From positions 1 through 64,000 of the forward strand of contig NZ_SKCD01000066.1 in assembly GCF_006542765.1 (NCBI RefSeq): DNA of 64,000 nt. Direction: 5' to 3'. Made by a program: the position numbers and the translations under genes. Origin of the DNA: Paenibacillus luteus. Lineage in GTDB: Bacteria; Bacillota; Bacilli; Paenibacillales; Paenibacillaceae. Of this stretch, positions 41,943 to 50,700 are shown piece after piece. The stretch's first letter is position 1. Every line of letters starts with the position of its first letter. The notes under the pieces were generated by a model. The model was not told where the DNA came from. It did not search any database and saw only the letters and a list, made by a program, of their open reading frames with translations.

Positions 41943-43430
41943 TTATTTTTTAAATAAAGGGGCGGGGTCTACATATTTACCATTATGGATGGTTGAAAAA
42001 TGAAGATGACTTCCAGTGGATTGTCCTGTGCTTCCCATAAAGCCAATCTGCTCACCAGAGCTTACAACTTGTCCTAGCTGGACATTGAGCTCTGACAAAT
42101 GACGATACTCACTTTTCCATGAAGCGTTATGTTCAATGATAATCGTAAGACCAGTCAATGAATGATACTCAGCTTTGATGATCTTGCCACCTTCAGCTGC
42201 ATGGACAGCGGTCCCTTCCAAATTGGCAATATCGATTCCATCATGCAAAACGGGATTCGAATTATTAGGGTAAGTCTGATCTCCAAAAGAAGTTGTCATA
42301 TCGCCAGCTGCAGGCAGTTGGAATGAATATTCGTCAACAGATATATTGCCTCCGTTTGCCGCAAAGGCGGATGGCAAGGTTAGGATGGCTGTAGCGATTA
42401 GGACGAGAAGTCCAATTACAGTTAACCGTTTCTTTTTGGCTTGAAAGTTTTTGATCATGATAAGTCTCCTCGCGATCTGATTTTTATAACCGGAGAAAGA
42501 AGCGCTAACGAAAGACATTCTTTGCTTTTCTCCGATCTCGAGCATTTTCACAATGCAGGCTGCATAGGTGTCCTTAATTGGCGGCGCTGCTTGCAATACG
42601 CTATCGTCGCAAGCGAGTTCCTGCTGAACACGCATACGAGACAGGCCATACCAAACGATGGGATTAAACCAATGGAATGCAGCGAGAATAACGGCCAATA
42701 AGTTTACCTGTACATCCATCCGTTTAAAATGGGTAAGCTCATGCCGAAGTACGCATTCCCATTCTGCTTCACTCAACTGATCTTGCATATAATGTGGGAC
42801 CAATACGACTGGCTTAAATAATCCGAATAACGCAGGAGTAGACGTTTGCTGCGACAATTGAATGCGAACCCGCGGACGGATGCCCATCTGTTTTTGCAAT
42901 TGCTGTAACTGCTTATTTATGTGATCTGGTACAATCAAACCTGTTTCAGCTTTCAGTGCCCCTGATATTTTCAGATAGCCAATCAGGATGTAGATTAGAA
43001 CAACCACAGCTCCGATCAACCATAGGCCTAATGCAGATTTTAGCCATAGCTGGGTGATAGCTTCACTGCTATTAGTGCTATGGGAGGCAGTTTGAATTAA
43101 GCCCTCCGAAACCAGTTGTGATGACAAGTGTACAGCATTTGTAGAAAAAATTTCGGAATCGATTAAATTTGCAGGTTCAGTGTGTCGCAATGAATCTAAC
43201 CAGCCACCTTGTAAGGAGGGGAGAGCGGCCCAACGCAATGAGCGCTGCATCGGTTCTGGCAGCCATGCCAGTAAGAGCTTGGCAATGAATACGAGCCATA
43301 TGGCATGCAAAGTCGCAGAGGAGAGCTTCGTCCGCAAGACCGTCGTCAACAGGAGGAGCACGCCTATTAGAAAAACGGTTTCAAATGAGGCAGCCAAGGT
43401 TCGCTCAAACAATCGCAGTAGGATTTCCAT
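41943..43430 (-). CDS. BlaR1-like M56 protease fused to M23 peptidase
   Basis: 495 aa. The N-terminal half is a BlaR1/MecR1-type M56 domain in the membrane with the zinc motif HELTH (VLRHELTHFKRMDVQ). After a membrane helix (LTVIGLLVLIATAILTL, about residue 340), the outer part is not a beta-lactam sensor but an M23/LytM peptidase with the full set of ligands: HDGID (HxxxD) and SHLHF (HxH). It starts 3 nt after blaI ends, so it is expected to be the signal receiver that triggers BlaI cleavage. The trigger is unknown. Confidence 0.85.
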   Translation of the reverse strand: MEILLRLFERTLAASFETVFLIGVLLLLTTVLRTKLSSATLHAIWLVFIAKLLLAWLPEPMQRSLRWAALPSLQGGWLDSLRHTEPANLIDSEIFSTNAVHLSSQLVSEGLIQTASHSTNSSEAITQLWLKSALGLWLIGAVVVLIYILIGYLKISGALKAETGLIVPDHINKQLQQLQKQMGIRPRVRIQLSQQTSTPALFGLFKPVVLVPHYMQDQLSEAEWECVLRHELTHFKRMDVQVNLLAVILAAFHWFNPIVWYGLSRMRVQQELACDDSVLQAAPPIKDTYAACIVKMLEIGEKQRMSFVSASFSGYKNQIARRLIMIKNFQAKKKRLTVIGLLVLIATAILTLPSAFAANGGNISVDEYSFQLPAAGDMTTSFGDQTYPNNSNPVLHDGIDIANLEGTAVHAAEGGKIIKAEYHSLTGLTIIIEHNASWKSEYRHLSELNVQLGQVVSSGEQIGFMGSTGQSTGSHLHFSTIHNGKYVDPAPLFKK

Positions 43431-43433
43431 CGT

Positions 43434-43808
43434 TTATTTCTTCTGCTCCTGCAGAAGCGCCTTGAGTTCATTGATATCCTCGGACGAGAGCTTCTCCGTT
43501 TTCAAAAAATGAACCAGCATTGGCTTCAGAGATCCGCCATACATGCGTTTTAGAAAAGAATGGCTTTCGGCATGTACACATTCTGTCTCAGTAACAATCG
43601 GAAAATAGGTATATTCCCGGTTGTCTTTGTTGCATCCTAACGCTTCCTTTTGCACGAGTCGGCTAATTAACGTTTTTACTGTTTTTGGCTTCCATGTGTT
43701 GGTCTCATCAAGATGTTTAATGATTTCCGAAGCAGTTAATGGCGATGATTGCCATATGATTCTCATGACCTCCCATTCTGCTTCAGTAATATGGGGCAAT
43801 GTCTTCAT
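43434..43808 (-). CDS. BlaI/MecI/CopY-family repressor
   Basis: 124 aa, SD AAGGAAGG. The winged helix is clear: ITEAEWEVMRIIWQSSPLTASEIIKHL and WKPKTVKTLISRLVQKEAL. In BlaI the cleavage site is in a similar C-terminal helix region. It should dimerise on the two TACAnnTGTA sites just upstream and repress this operon until the M56 partner is activated. Confidence 0.9.
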   Translation of the reverse strand: MKTLPHITEAEWEVMRIIWQSSPLTASEIIKHLDETNTWKPKTVKTLISRLVQKEALGCNKDNREYTYFPIVTETECVHAESHSFLKRMYGGSLKPMLVHFLKTEKLSSEDINELKALLQEQKK

Positions 43809-43824
43809 TTGGTACCTTCCTTTC

Positions 43825-43866
43825 GATTACACTTGTAGTCTACGAATTAAGATTACACTTGTAGTC
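43825..43866 (-). promoter_or_regulatory. Two identical BlaI-type operators
   Basis: GATTACACTTGTAGTC occurs at 43825-43840 and 43851-43866, each with the TACAnnTGTA core, centres 26 bp apart. Confidence 0.85.
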
Positions 43867-44076
43867 AATAGTTGTCAATATTATCTATGAAAATAATTAT
43901 AATAAAAAGCTAGAAATAAAAAACCTTATAGGATCATTCGGCTTTTGAAAGAGGTCATAATGCAGTCTCAATCAAGAAGCAGAGTCTATTATTCTATAAA
44001 ACCCTCATCTGTCTATTACGAAAGCTAGAGTTGGTTCATATGTTGTAAGTATCTTCTAAGAGGAGGAATTACGCAT

Positions 44077-44439
44077 ATGGCAAAAGAAAAGAAAAATGCA
44101 AAAAACAGCTCTGCAGGTAACCGTACAGGAGGAAACCGCACGGGCGGCAACCGTACAGGAGGAAACCGCACAGGCGGCAACCGTACAGGAGGAAACCGCA
44201 CAGGCGGCAACCGTACAGGAGGAAACCGTACTGGCGGCAATCGTACAGGAGGAAACCGTACTGGCGGCAATCGTACAGGAGGAAACCGTACTGGCGGCAA
44301 TCGTACAGGAGGAAACCGTACTGGTGGCAATCGTACAGGAGGAAATCGTTCTGGAGGTCATTGTACAGGTGGCAACCGCAGCGGCAACCGTTCAGGTGGC
44401 CCAGGTCCACGCGCTGCTGCGGAAGGTACTACCGAATAA
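44077..44439 (+). CDS. GNRTG-repeat protein
   Basis: 120 aa with SD GAGGAGG. After a basic start (MAKEKKNAKNSSAG) the protein is about 18 copies of GNRTG/GNRSG, then GPGPRAAAEGTTE. It is glycine/arginine rich, cationic and unstructured. Possible roles are a spore-coat or nucleic-acid-binding protein; no homologue is named here. The neighbours do not show its role. Confidence 0.6.
   Translation: MAKEKKNAKNSSAGNRTGGNRTGGNRTGGNRTGGNRTGGNRTGGNRTGGNRTGGNRTGGNRTGGNRTGGNRTGGNRTGGNRTGGNRTGGNRSGGHCTGGNRSGNRSGGPGPRAAAEGTTE
44116..44345 (+). repeat. 15/30-bp tandem repeat
   Basis: About 15 units of GGNNACCGNAC-type 15-bp DNA repeat encoding GNRTG; neighbouring pairs differ slightly, giving a 30-bp period. 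Codons vary at third positions, so the protein sequence seems selected. Confidence 0.8.
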
Positions 44440-44461
44440 TGCAGTGAGCTATCTGCGGTGA

Positions 44462-44506
44462 GCAAGCAGCTTGTTTCTCTTCTGAGGAATAAGCTGCTTT
44501 TTCTTA
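44462..44506 (+). terminator. Intrinsic terminator
   Basis: AAGCAGCTT (44464-44472) with AAGCTGCTT (44491-44499), then TTTCTT. Confidence 0.75.
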
Positions 44507-45367
44507 TTCATGCTCCGTTCTCTTGCGCGTGAGCTTGGCTAAGTCATCCCACTGCTCTTCCGTCATCTCGGATAAGCCGTTGAACTGTCCGGCGCCTTGC
44601 AGCCATTCTCCTCCATCAATCGTTACCACTTCACCATTCATGTAGGCGGCATAGTCGGAGACCAAGAAAGCAGCGAGATTGGCCAGCTCTTCTTTGTCAC
44701 CAACCCGCTTCAGTGGAACGCGGTCCAGCATCTTTTGTTCCAAATCTTGCGTAGGAGACAGCCGTGACCATGCTCCTTCAGTAGGAAAAGGTCCTGGCGC
44801 TATCGCGACCTGCCGGATGCCATAAGGTGCCCACTCTACAGCTAGGGATCTTGTTAGTGCGAGTACACCGGCTTTGGCTGCTGCAGAGGGGACCACATAT
44901 CCTGATCCCGTTGAAGCGTAAGTTGTAACAATATTCAGCATCGTACCGGCTCTTCGCTGTTCAATCCAGCGTTTGCCGACCTCGAGGGTGGTATAAAAGG
45001 TGCCATGCAGCACGATGTTTAGAATCGTATCAACAGCTCTCGTTGATAAACGATGGGTTGGACTTATGAAATTTCCGGCAGCATTGTTCACGAGAACATC
45101 GATATGCCCAAAATGGTTCTCAACCGCATCGATCAGGTCAAAGACTTGAATGGTCTCCCGTACATCGCAGCTTTTATAATAAACCTCGCTTGCTTCTATG
45201 CTCATCTCTTTTGCTGCCTTTTCAAGAACAGGCTCGTTTCGGCTGGCAATAGCGACATAAGCCCCTACAGCTAAAAACTTCTCAGCCATCGCACGGCCTA
45301 GCCCTGTCGCTCCGCCAGTAATCAGGATGACTTTACCCTTCAATAAATCAGCAGAAAGTGGTCCCAT
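44504..45367 (-). CDS. Short-chain dehydrogenase, 2,4-dienoyl-CoA reductase-like
   Basis: 287 aa. A Rossmann motif GGATGLGRAMA for NADP(H), VNNAAGNFISP (dienoyl-CoA reductase signature), and a C-terminal GG-motif. In place of the usual YxxxK the catalytic zone reads SAAAKAG, as in dienoyl-CoA reductases, which lack the tyrosine. It probably reduces unsaturated fatty acyl-CoA in beta-oxidation, though no beta-oxidation genes are next to it. Confidence 0.85.
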   Translation of the reverse strand: MGPLSADLLKGKVILITGGATGLGRAMAEKFLAVGAYVAIASRNEPVLEKAAKEMSIEASEVYYKSCDVRETIQVFDLIDAVENHFGHIDVLVNNAAGNFISPTHRLSTRAVDTILNIVLHGTFYTTLEVGKRWIEQRRAGTMLNIVTTYASTGSGYVVPSAAAKAGVLALTRSLAVEWAPYGIRQVAIAPGPFPTEGAWSRLSPTQDLEQKMLDRVPLKRVGDKEELANLAAFLVSDYAAYMNGEVVTIDGGEWLQGAGQFNGLSEMTEEQWDDLAKLTRKRTEHE

Positions 45368-45521
45368 TTTGCCAGCCTCCTCTTAAGCTTGAGCAATCCC
45401 ATGATTCATCATATCGATATTCATCCCGAAGTATGTGCGAAAGGGAAGGAACAGTGCCGCAGATATGAGAATAAAATCCAGTCTGCTTAGGAACAGTAAA
45501 CGTGATAGGGAGGCGAGTGGA

Positions 45522-46832
45522 ATGGGAACAAAAGAGGACAAGCTGTCATGGTGGCAGTTTTCATTATTTGGCGTAGGCTGTACGATTGGTACCGGTTTTT
45601 TTCTGGGCTCAAGCATCGCAATCAAGAAAAGCGGAGGGCTGGTGCTCATTATTTTTTTGCTGGCGGCACTGGCTACTCTATTTGTCTATGAGGCACTAGC
45701 TCAAATGACAGCCAAACACCCAGAGAAAGGCTCCTTCCGAACGTATGCCAAAGAAGCTTTTGGCAGATGGGCGGGCTTTAGCATGGGGTGGGTCTATTGG
45801 TCTTCAGAGATGCTTATTTTGGGAAGCTCATTAACCGCAATCGGTTTATTTTCGCAATATTGGTTCCCGGGCGTGCCGCTGTGGATATTCGCTGCCGGTT
45901 ACTCGGTGCTCGCTTTGCTTGTTGTTATTTTAGGGTCAAGTGGAATCAATAAGGCGGAGAATCTATTTGCGATCGTTAAAATAGCAGCCATTGTGATGTT
46001 TATAGTGGTTGCAGGGTTTGCTCTTATTAAAGGTTCAGAAGCGGCGAAATCCGTTACGGAGAGCGTCTCGGAATGGGGAGGAGCGGGCTGGATGGGGGCT
46101 TGGCGCGGATTGCTGTATGCCTTTTATGCCTTTAGCGGCATTGAAGTGATGGGGTTTATGGCGATGAACCTGAGCAAACCGAAGGAAGCGCCAAAAGCAG
46201 GGAGAGTCATGCTGATTGTGGTGACGCTATTATACATGCTTTCCATTGGATTAGCGCTTCTGTTCATTACAAAGGATCATTTGACGCTGGACAAAAGTCC
46301 GCTCATCCTTCCTTTGACCAGCCTAGGTTTGCCTATTCTCGTACATATTTTAAACGGCGTGCTGATCGTAGCAGGCTTCTCGATTTTGGTTGCCTCGCTT
46401 TACGGAGTTTCGACGATGCTCTCTGCTTTGTCCGATGATGGAGATGCGCCTGCATGGCTGGCCAAGAAGAAAGGAAAACGTCAGCTTCCACTCTATGCAC
46501 TTGCTGTCAATACGGCAGGGCTGTGCATTTCTATTGTTTTGGCTCTAGTCATGCCCAAGAGCATCTTCGAGCATATTACGACGGCGGGCGGGCTGGTACT
46601 TCTGTATACGTGGCTCTTTGTTCTAATTACTTACCTGAAGCTGCTGAAGCCGAGAATTGGCGGGCAGATTAAATCTTGGGTCGCTATGGTACTGATTGCC
46701 GCGGCAGTTTCGGGTATTCTTGCCGAAAAATCAGGTCGAGCCGGCTTTTGGACCAGCTTGCTGATTGTGGTTATCGTGCTTCTGATTACTTGGATGATGA
46801 ATCGCAAATGGGCGCAGAAGGGAATGACGTAA
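45522..46832 (+). CDS. Amino-acid permease (APC superfamily)
   Basis: 436 aa from ATG 45522 (SD GGAGGCG); the frame is open far upstream, but without SD. About 12 membrane helices; the start TIGTGFFLGSSIAIKKSGG and FAFYAFSGIEVMG are typical of the APC transporter fold. Substrate not determinable. It is divergent from the SDR gene and convergent with yqcI. Confidence 0.87.
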   Translation: MGTKEDKLSWWQFSLFGVGCTIGTGFFLGSSIAIKKSGGLVLIIFLLAALATLFVYEALAQMTAKHPEKGSFRTYAKEAFGRWAGFSMGWVYWSSEMLILGSSLTAIGLFSQYWFPGVPLWIFAAGYSVLALLVVILGSSGINKAENLFAIVKIAAIVMFIVVAGFALIKGSEAAKSVTESVSEWGGAGWMGAWRGLLYAFYAFSGIEVMGFMAMNLSKPKEAPKAGRVMLIVVTLLYMLSIGLALLFITKDHLTLDKSPLILPLTSLGLPILVHILNGVLIVAGFSILVASLYGVSTMLSALSDDGDAPAWLAKKKGKRQLPLYALAVNTAGLCISIVLALVMPKSIFEHITTAGGLVLLYTWLFVLITYLKLLKPRIGGQIKSWVAMVLIAAAVSGILAEKSGRAGFWTSLLIVVIVLLITWMMNRKWAQKGMT

Positions 46833-46843
46833 TTGCTGATCCT

Positions 46844-47617
46844 TTATTTATGAAACTTGATGCCCAAGCTCTTGAACTTGTTCTTCATATAAGTAAATGG
46901 ACATTTGGAGGGCACGCTCTCGTCATCCCGCAAAAAATACTGCTTCCACTCATGATTGTCTTCTTGCCCGTACCATTTGAGCGAAGGGTGGGCGGGAATG
47001 CCGTCATATTCAACCAGCTTTTGGCGGATCAGCTTCTTCATATTGCGTCCAAACGGAGTGGAGTCATTAATTTCTTCAAACACGAAGCGGGGCTGGAACG
47101 CAATGAGAAAATGAGGCGACATCCGGCTTTTCCGTGCTTCATGGGAGGGCGTGCTGCAAAAGGCGAAATAGGGCTGGCCATCAAAACAAAATTCCCAGGA
47201 GTGGTGGGAAGGGTCCGTGGAGATAGCTTCCGGCCAAGGCGTCTCGTCCTTTGCGCTTACCCGGCTGAGCACTGACCAGAACAGCTGCTCATAGTCAGCG
47301 ACGCGAAAGTCGTTCAACATCTCCTCAGGCGTCTTGAAGAAAATAACGAGCGAAGCGTATTTTCCGGTGTCACGGGCACATCCGCCATATTCCTTAAGCA
47401 GCTGCGAAACCTCTGAAATGGCTTGCTCATCTCTCGGGTCGTTGGCAAAGCCAAAGCGCAAATTATTGGTCAGAAAGCCATGTCGGCCGGGGATGCAAGG
47501 ATATTTGTTGTCGGCGTCTGCAATCATGCTGCCGAATTGACGAAAGGCATCCTGCTGCCAATTCGGTAAATCGTTGAGATGCTCATCAAGCCAGACTTTA
47601 CTAGTGAGTTCAGCCAT
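46844..47617 (-). CDS. YqcI/YcgG-family protein
   Basis: 257 aa. The W-LxxxLxxWQQDAFRQFGSMI start, CIPGRHGFLTNNLRFGF, WPEAISTDPSHHSWEFCFDG and FQPRFVFEEIN fit the YqcI/YcgG family, function unknown. Its SD (GAAGGAGG) is the 3' arm of a terminator-like hairpin. Confidence 0.85.
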   Translation of the reverse strand: MAELTSKVWLDEHLNDLPNWQQDAFRQFGSMIADADNKYPCIPGRHGFLTNNLRFGFANDPRDEQAISEVSQLLKEYGGCARDTGKYASLVIFFKTPEEMLNDFRVADYEQLFWSVLSRVSAKDETPWPEAISTDPSHHSWEFCFDGQPYFAFCSTPSHEARKSRMSPHFLIAFQPRFVFEEINDSTPFGRNMKKLIRQKLVEYDGIPAHPSLKWYGQEDNHEWKQYFLRDDESVPSKCPFTYMKNKFKSLGIKFHK

Positions 47618-47626
47618 AAAACAAAA

Positions 47627-47671
47627 AAACCTCCTTCAGAAAGTACGACGAGGCATACTATGCGAAGGAGG
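47627..47671 (-). promoter_or_regulatory. Hairpin that contains the yqcI SD
   Basis: CCTCCTTC (47630-47637) pairs with GAAGGAGG (47664-47671) followed on the minus strand by T7. It can end lysE transcription; the second arm of the transcript is the yqcI SD, 12 nt before its ATG. Confidence 0.65.
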
Positions 47672-47692
47672 GGCTATAGGTGAATGTCCAGC

Positions 47693-48319
47693 TTAATGGG
47701 TAAGCTGCAAGAACGCTTGATAACCAAAGTATAGGCCAAAGACAATCAACGATATGCCAGCCAGTACCGAAATGACTTGCAAGGTGGTTTGATTGCCGAA
47801 CTTGTGGAAGGTGCTCGCAAGCGTAGCCATCACTACATCCCAGAGCAGGATGCCGGCGAAGATCCCGAAGCTGTGCCACAGCACTTGTGCAAAGCCATGC
47901 TGCTGCACGCTTTCTGCAAGGATAGAGCCGTAAATGCCTAGCCAAAACAAGATGTTTAATGGGTTTGTAAGCGCCATGAGAAAGCCCGAACGGAAGGAGC
48001 TCGATTTTGTAGCGGTTTCGATTCCGCGGGTCGCTACTGCCTTTTTCATATTTTTTAAGGTTTCGATTCCCGTATACAGCAGCACGAAGCAGCCGAACAG
48101 CCACAGAAATGTTTTCATGAACGGCGTATCCAAAAAGTGGGCCAGTCCAAAATAAATAAGGAGCATGTACAACAAATCGGCGCACATCGCCCCAAAACCG
48201 ACCAGCCAGGCGTGGGTAAAGCCAAATCGTGCCCCTTTATCCAACTGCGCGGCGTTAATCGGACCGATCGGTGCTGACAGCGACAGGCCAAGAAACATAT
48301 AAGCAAAAAAAGCATTCAT
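47693..48319 (-). CDS. LysE/RhtB-family exporter
   Basis: 208 aa with six predicted helices. The start MNAFFAYMFLGLSLSAPIGPINAAQL, the GIET-type loop and ALTNPLNILFWLGIY are typical of LysE-type amino-acid exporters. SD AAGGAGCG. Substrate unknown. Confidence 0.9.
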   Translation of the reverse strand: MNAFFAYMFLGLSLSAPIGPINAAQLDKGARFGFTHAWLVGFGAMCADLLYMLLIYFGLAHFLDTPFMKTFLWLFGCFVLLYTGIETLKNMKKAVATRGIETATKSSSFRSGFLMALTNPLNILFWLGIYGSILAESVQQHGFAQVLWHSFGIFAGILLWDVVMATLASTFHKFGNQTTLQVISVLAGISLIVFGLYFGYQAFLQLTH

Positions 48320-48330
48320 TCACATCGCTC

Positions 48331-48370
48331 CTTGAATATAAATGGACTTGTACAAGTCATTATATTCAAG
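48331..48370 (-). repeat. 40-bp inverted repeat upstream of lysE
   Basis: CTTGAATATAA ... TTATATTCAAG with GACTTG/CAAGTC inside. The end of one arm abuts the lysE SD (AAGGAG). Could be an operator or an mRNA hairpin hiding the SD. Confidence 0.6.
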
Positions 48371-48391
48371 GAGTTCTGGAGCTAGAAGGAA

Positions 48392-48982
48392 TTAGATAAT
48401 CTCAGCCTCAATGTCTGTACATTTATAGCCGTTGCATACGCTCTCCTCGCAGGGACATGCAGAAATAGCGATAATCAGATCCATTTCGGCACGAAGCTCA
48501 ATATAATCGCCAGGCTTCGAGTGCGGTCTTTCCACACTAATTTTTCCCGATGCTTGAATGACGGTATTCATGAAAAGGTTGAAGGGATAGTGCTGATCGG
48601 GAACGGGGATTTGGAAAGGCTGTAAGGCTTCATTGATGTTTTGGTAGCAGCTAGCATGATTTTTTTTGTTGTATAATACCTCATACATTTCGGGACGACA
48701 AGCGGAATTAATAAAATCATGCCGGCCAACCGTATCCCGGATAATCGTCAGCATGGGTCTGTACTTGTTGGAATACAGCACATCATTCGGTTGAATATTC
48801 ATTGTATGCAGAGCATCCATCGTGACGCCGGGGTCCAGCCGTTCAGTAAAATCACCTGCTTGATAAGCGACAAAATCAGCCACCTGTTCACCTTCCACAT
48901 CCGTAACTCGGACGACTTCTCCTTGTTTTAGCCGAAAGCCGACACCCTGCGTGGCTGGAATAAGCCATTTTTGCTTTAGCAT
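48392..48982 (-). CDS. DUF1989 / urea carboxylase-associated-type protein
   Basis: 196 aa. QGVGFRLKQGEVVRVTDVEGEQVADFVAY, FNLFMNT and the C-terminal ISACPCEESVCNG match DUF1989, proteins found next to urea carboxylase genes; no such genes are here. A metal-binding cupin-like enzyme is likely; function unknown. SD GGAGG upstream. Confidence 0.85.
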   Translation of the reverse strand: MLKQKWLIPATQGVGFRLKQGEVVRVTDVEGEQVADFVAYQAGDFTERLDPGVTMDALHTMNIQPNDVLYSNKYRPMLTIIRDTVGRHDFINSACRPEMYEVLYNKKNHASCYQNINEALQPFQIPVPDQHYPFNLFMNTVIQASGKISVERPHSKPGDYIELRAEMDLIIAISACPCEESVCNGYKCTDIEAEII

Positions 48983-49049
48983 TTACTTTGTGCCCTCCTG
49001 CTGATGAGTATGACTTACCTTCTAACAGTATGGCTCTGAATGGAATGGG

Positions 49050-50051
49050 CTATCCGGCTGCATATCGCCCAAGAAAGTCGATGACTTTCTTCTCATAGGC
49101 TGCTTTGTCGATCAAATAGGCCATCCCATGCCCGGCGCCTTCAACAATGAGCATTTCCTTGTCCGAACGGCAAGCTTCGTAAAGTCTCCATACCATTTCC
49201 GTTGGCACGAATAGATCATCTGAGCCGTGAATAAACAGCATGGGCAGTTTGTTTTTCTCGAGCTGCTTTAGGGCCGAGGCTTCATTAAAATGATAGCCTG
49301 CTTTCAGTTTGGTCAGTAAGCTGGTCGCAGGCAGGATTGGAAATGCGGGCAGCTTGTACATCCTCTTTAATTGATAGAGGAGCTGGTCATGAACGGAGGT
49401 GTAGCCGCAGTCTTCAACGACGGCTTTTACTTGCCTCGGCAGTTGTTCTCCGCTAATCATCATGACCGTAGCGCCGCCCATTGAAATGCCGTGCAATACA
49501 ATTTGTGCGGAGTCGCCTACCACCTTGATCACTTGACCAATCCATTGCAGGTAATCCTTCCGGTCAGGCCAGCCGAAGCCAATGTAATCGCCTTCGCTGC
49601 TGCCGTGGCCGCGGTCGTCAGGCATCAGCACGTTATAGCCCAGTCGCTCATGATAAAATTTAGCAAAGCTCCCCATATCCTTGCCTTTGGACGTATAACC
49701 GTGAGCCAGAATGACGGTTTTATTCGTTGATGCCTTGGCTGGAAGGAAATAACTAACAAGAGCAAGCCCATCGTCAGAGGTTAAAGTCCAAGTATCATAG
49801 CTTTGGTCTTCTATCCATTCCACTCCAACGGCTTCCACAGGCGTTGGCTGCGCAACTTCCGTCAATGTAGCCGCTGCTTGTTCGTTTGCTTTTTTATTGT
49901 CGCTGATTTGTACCAAGTCTTCGTTATTGCTCAAAAACTCCTTGTTATTGCGTTTAATCGCAAGGTTGTAGAAATAATAGCTTGCAGCAACTAAAGCTCC
50001 GAGCAACAGAACGATCAAACTTCCTAACACGAGCATTGCTATTTTCATCAC
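49050..50051 (-). CDS. Membrane-anchored alpha/beta hydrolase
   Basis: 333 aa. An N-terminal helix anchors it (IAMLVLGSLIVLLLGALVAA); the hydrolase domain faces outward. Residues: LAHGYTSKGKD oxyanion region, nucleophile elbow GISMGG, acid in FIHGSDD, and histidine in GAGHG. Close to YqkD-like hydrolases of Bacillus. Substrate unknown. Confidence 0.85.
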   Translation of the reverse strand: MMKIAMLVLGSLIVLLLGALVAASYYFYNLAIKRNNKEFLSNNEDLVQISDNKKANEQAAATLTEVAQPTPVEAVGVEWIEDQSYDTWTLTSDDGLALVSYFLPAKASTNKTVILAHGYTSKGKDMGSFAKFYHERLGYNVLMPDDRGHGSSEGDYIGFGWPDRKDYLQWIGQVIKVVGDSAQIVLHGISMGGATVMMISGEQLPRQVKAVVEDCGYTSVHDQLLYQLKRMYKLPAFPILPATSLLTKLKAGYHFNEASALKQLEKNKLPMLFIHGSDDLFVPTEMVWRLYEACRSDKEMLIVEGAGHGMAYLIDKAAYEKKVIDFLGRYAAG

Positions 50052-50207
50052 AGAAAACTCCTCTAAATTTCTTGGCTATCAATGAAACGTTTATTTAAAA
50101 ATAGCAGTGTTGCAGCGAACATGCAATATCTATGGCGGCTCGGTACTTATGGCAAGAAAGGGCTAGCTTTGAAGAGCAAGGAAGAATAATCGTTAGGTTC
50201 AATTGAA

Positions 50208-50255
50208 AATAAATAAGCGAAGTGACCCACCAGAGGATCACTTCGCTTATTTATT
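50208..50255 (-). terminator. Terminator of the ars operon
   Basis: AATAAGCGAAGTGA (50212-50225) with TCACTTCGCTTATT (50238-50251). Confidence 0.85.
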
Positions 50256-50673
50256 TTATCGCGTTCACAAAGGCTTCGACACGTACTTTAATGGCATCTC
50301 GAACGCTTCGGAATTGCGCCAAAATTTTCTCTTCTGTGCCCGCTGCTTTGGAAGGATCATCAAAGCCCCAATGCCATATCACCACATTTGGATTGGATAT
50401 GACTGGGCAGTGCTCATCGGCATGGCCGCAAAGGGTAATGACATAGGTGGCACGATTCAGTAGGTGTGGATCGATTACATTAGATTCATTTTCGCTAATA
50501 TCAACGCCAGCTTCTTTCATGACTTGAACTGCTCTTGGATTCAGGCCGTGCGCTTCGAGCCCGGCGCTTTTTACTTCGAATTGCTCACTGCCCAAGGCGC
50601 TTAGAAATCCATCCGCCATTTGGCTACGGCAAGAGTTACCCGTACACAAAAAATATACCAGCTTTTTTTCCAT
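50251..50673 (-). CDS. arsC: Arsenate reductase, thioredoxin-coupled
   Basis: 140 aa. C10-TGNSC15-RS is the phosphatase-like active site, and C82 and C89 (LCGHADEHC) complete the disulfide relay. It reduces arsenate to arsenite, which ArsB exports. It starts 27 nt after arsB ends. Confidence 0.95.
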   Translation of the reverse strand: MEKKLVYFLCTGNSCRSQMADGFLSALGSEQFEVKSAGLEAHGLNPRAVQVMKEAGVDISENESNVIDPHLLNRATYVITLCGHADEHCPVISNPNVVIWHWGFDDPSKAAGTEEKILAQFRSVRDAIKVRVEAFVNAIK

Positions 50674-50700
50674 TTTTGCATGGCTCCTTTAACATTCTTT

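Noticed and set aside
44116..44345. Possible CRISPR-like array
   Set aside because: The repeats are contiguous 15/30-bp units without unique spacers and lie in a protein-coding frame.
44025..44410. Long reading frames in all other frames of the repeat region
   Set aside because: They are by-products of the 15-bp periodic repeat; only the frame at 44077 has an SD and a natural start and end.
47658..48185. 175-codon minus-strand frame
   Set aside because: Alternate frame of the lysE gene with no SD; LysE motifs are in the other frame.
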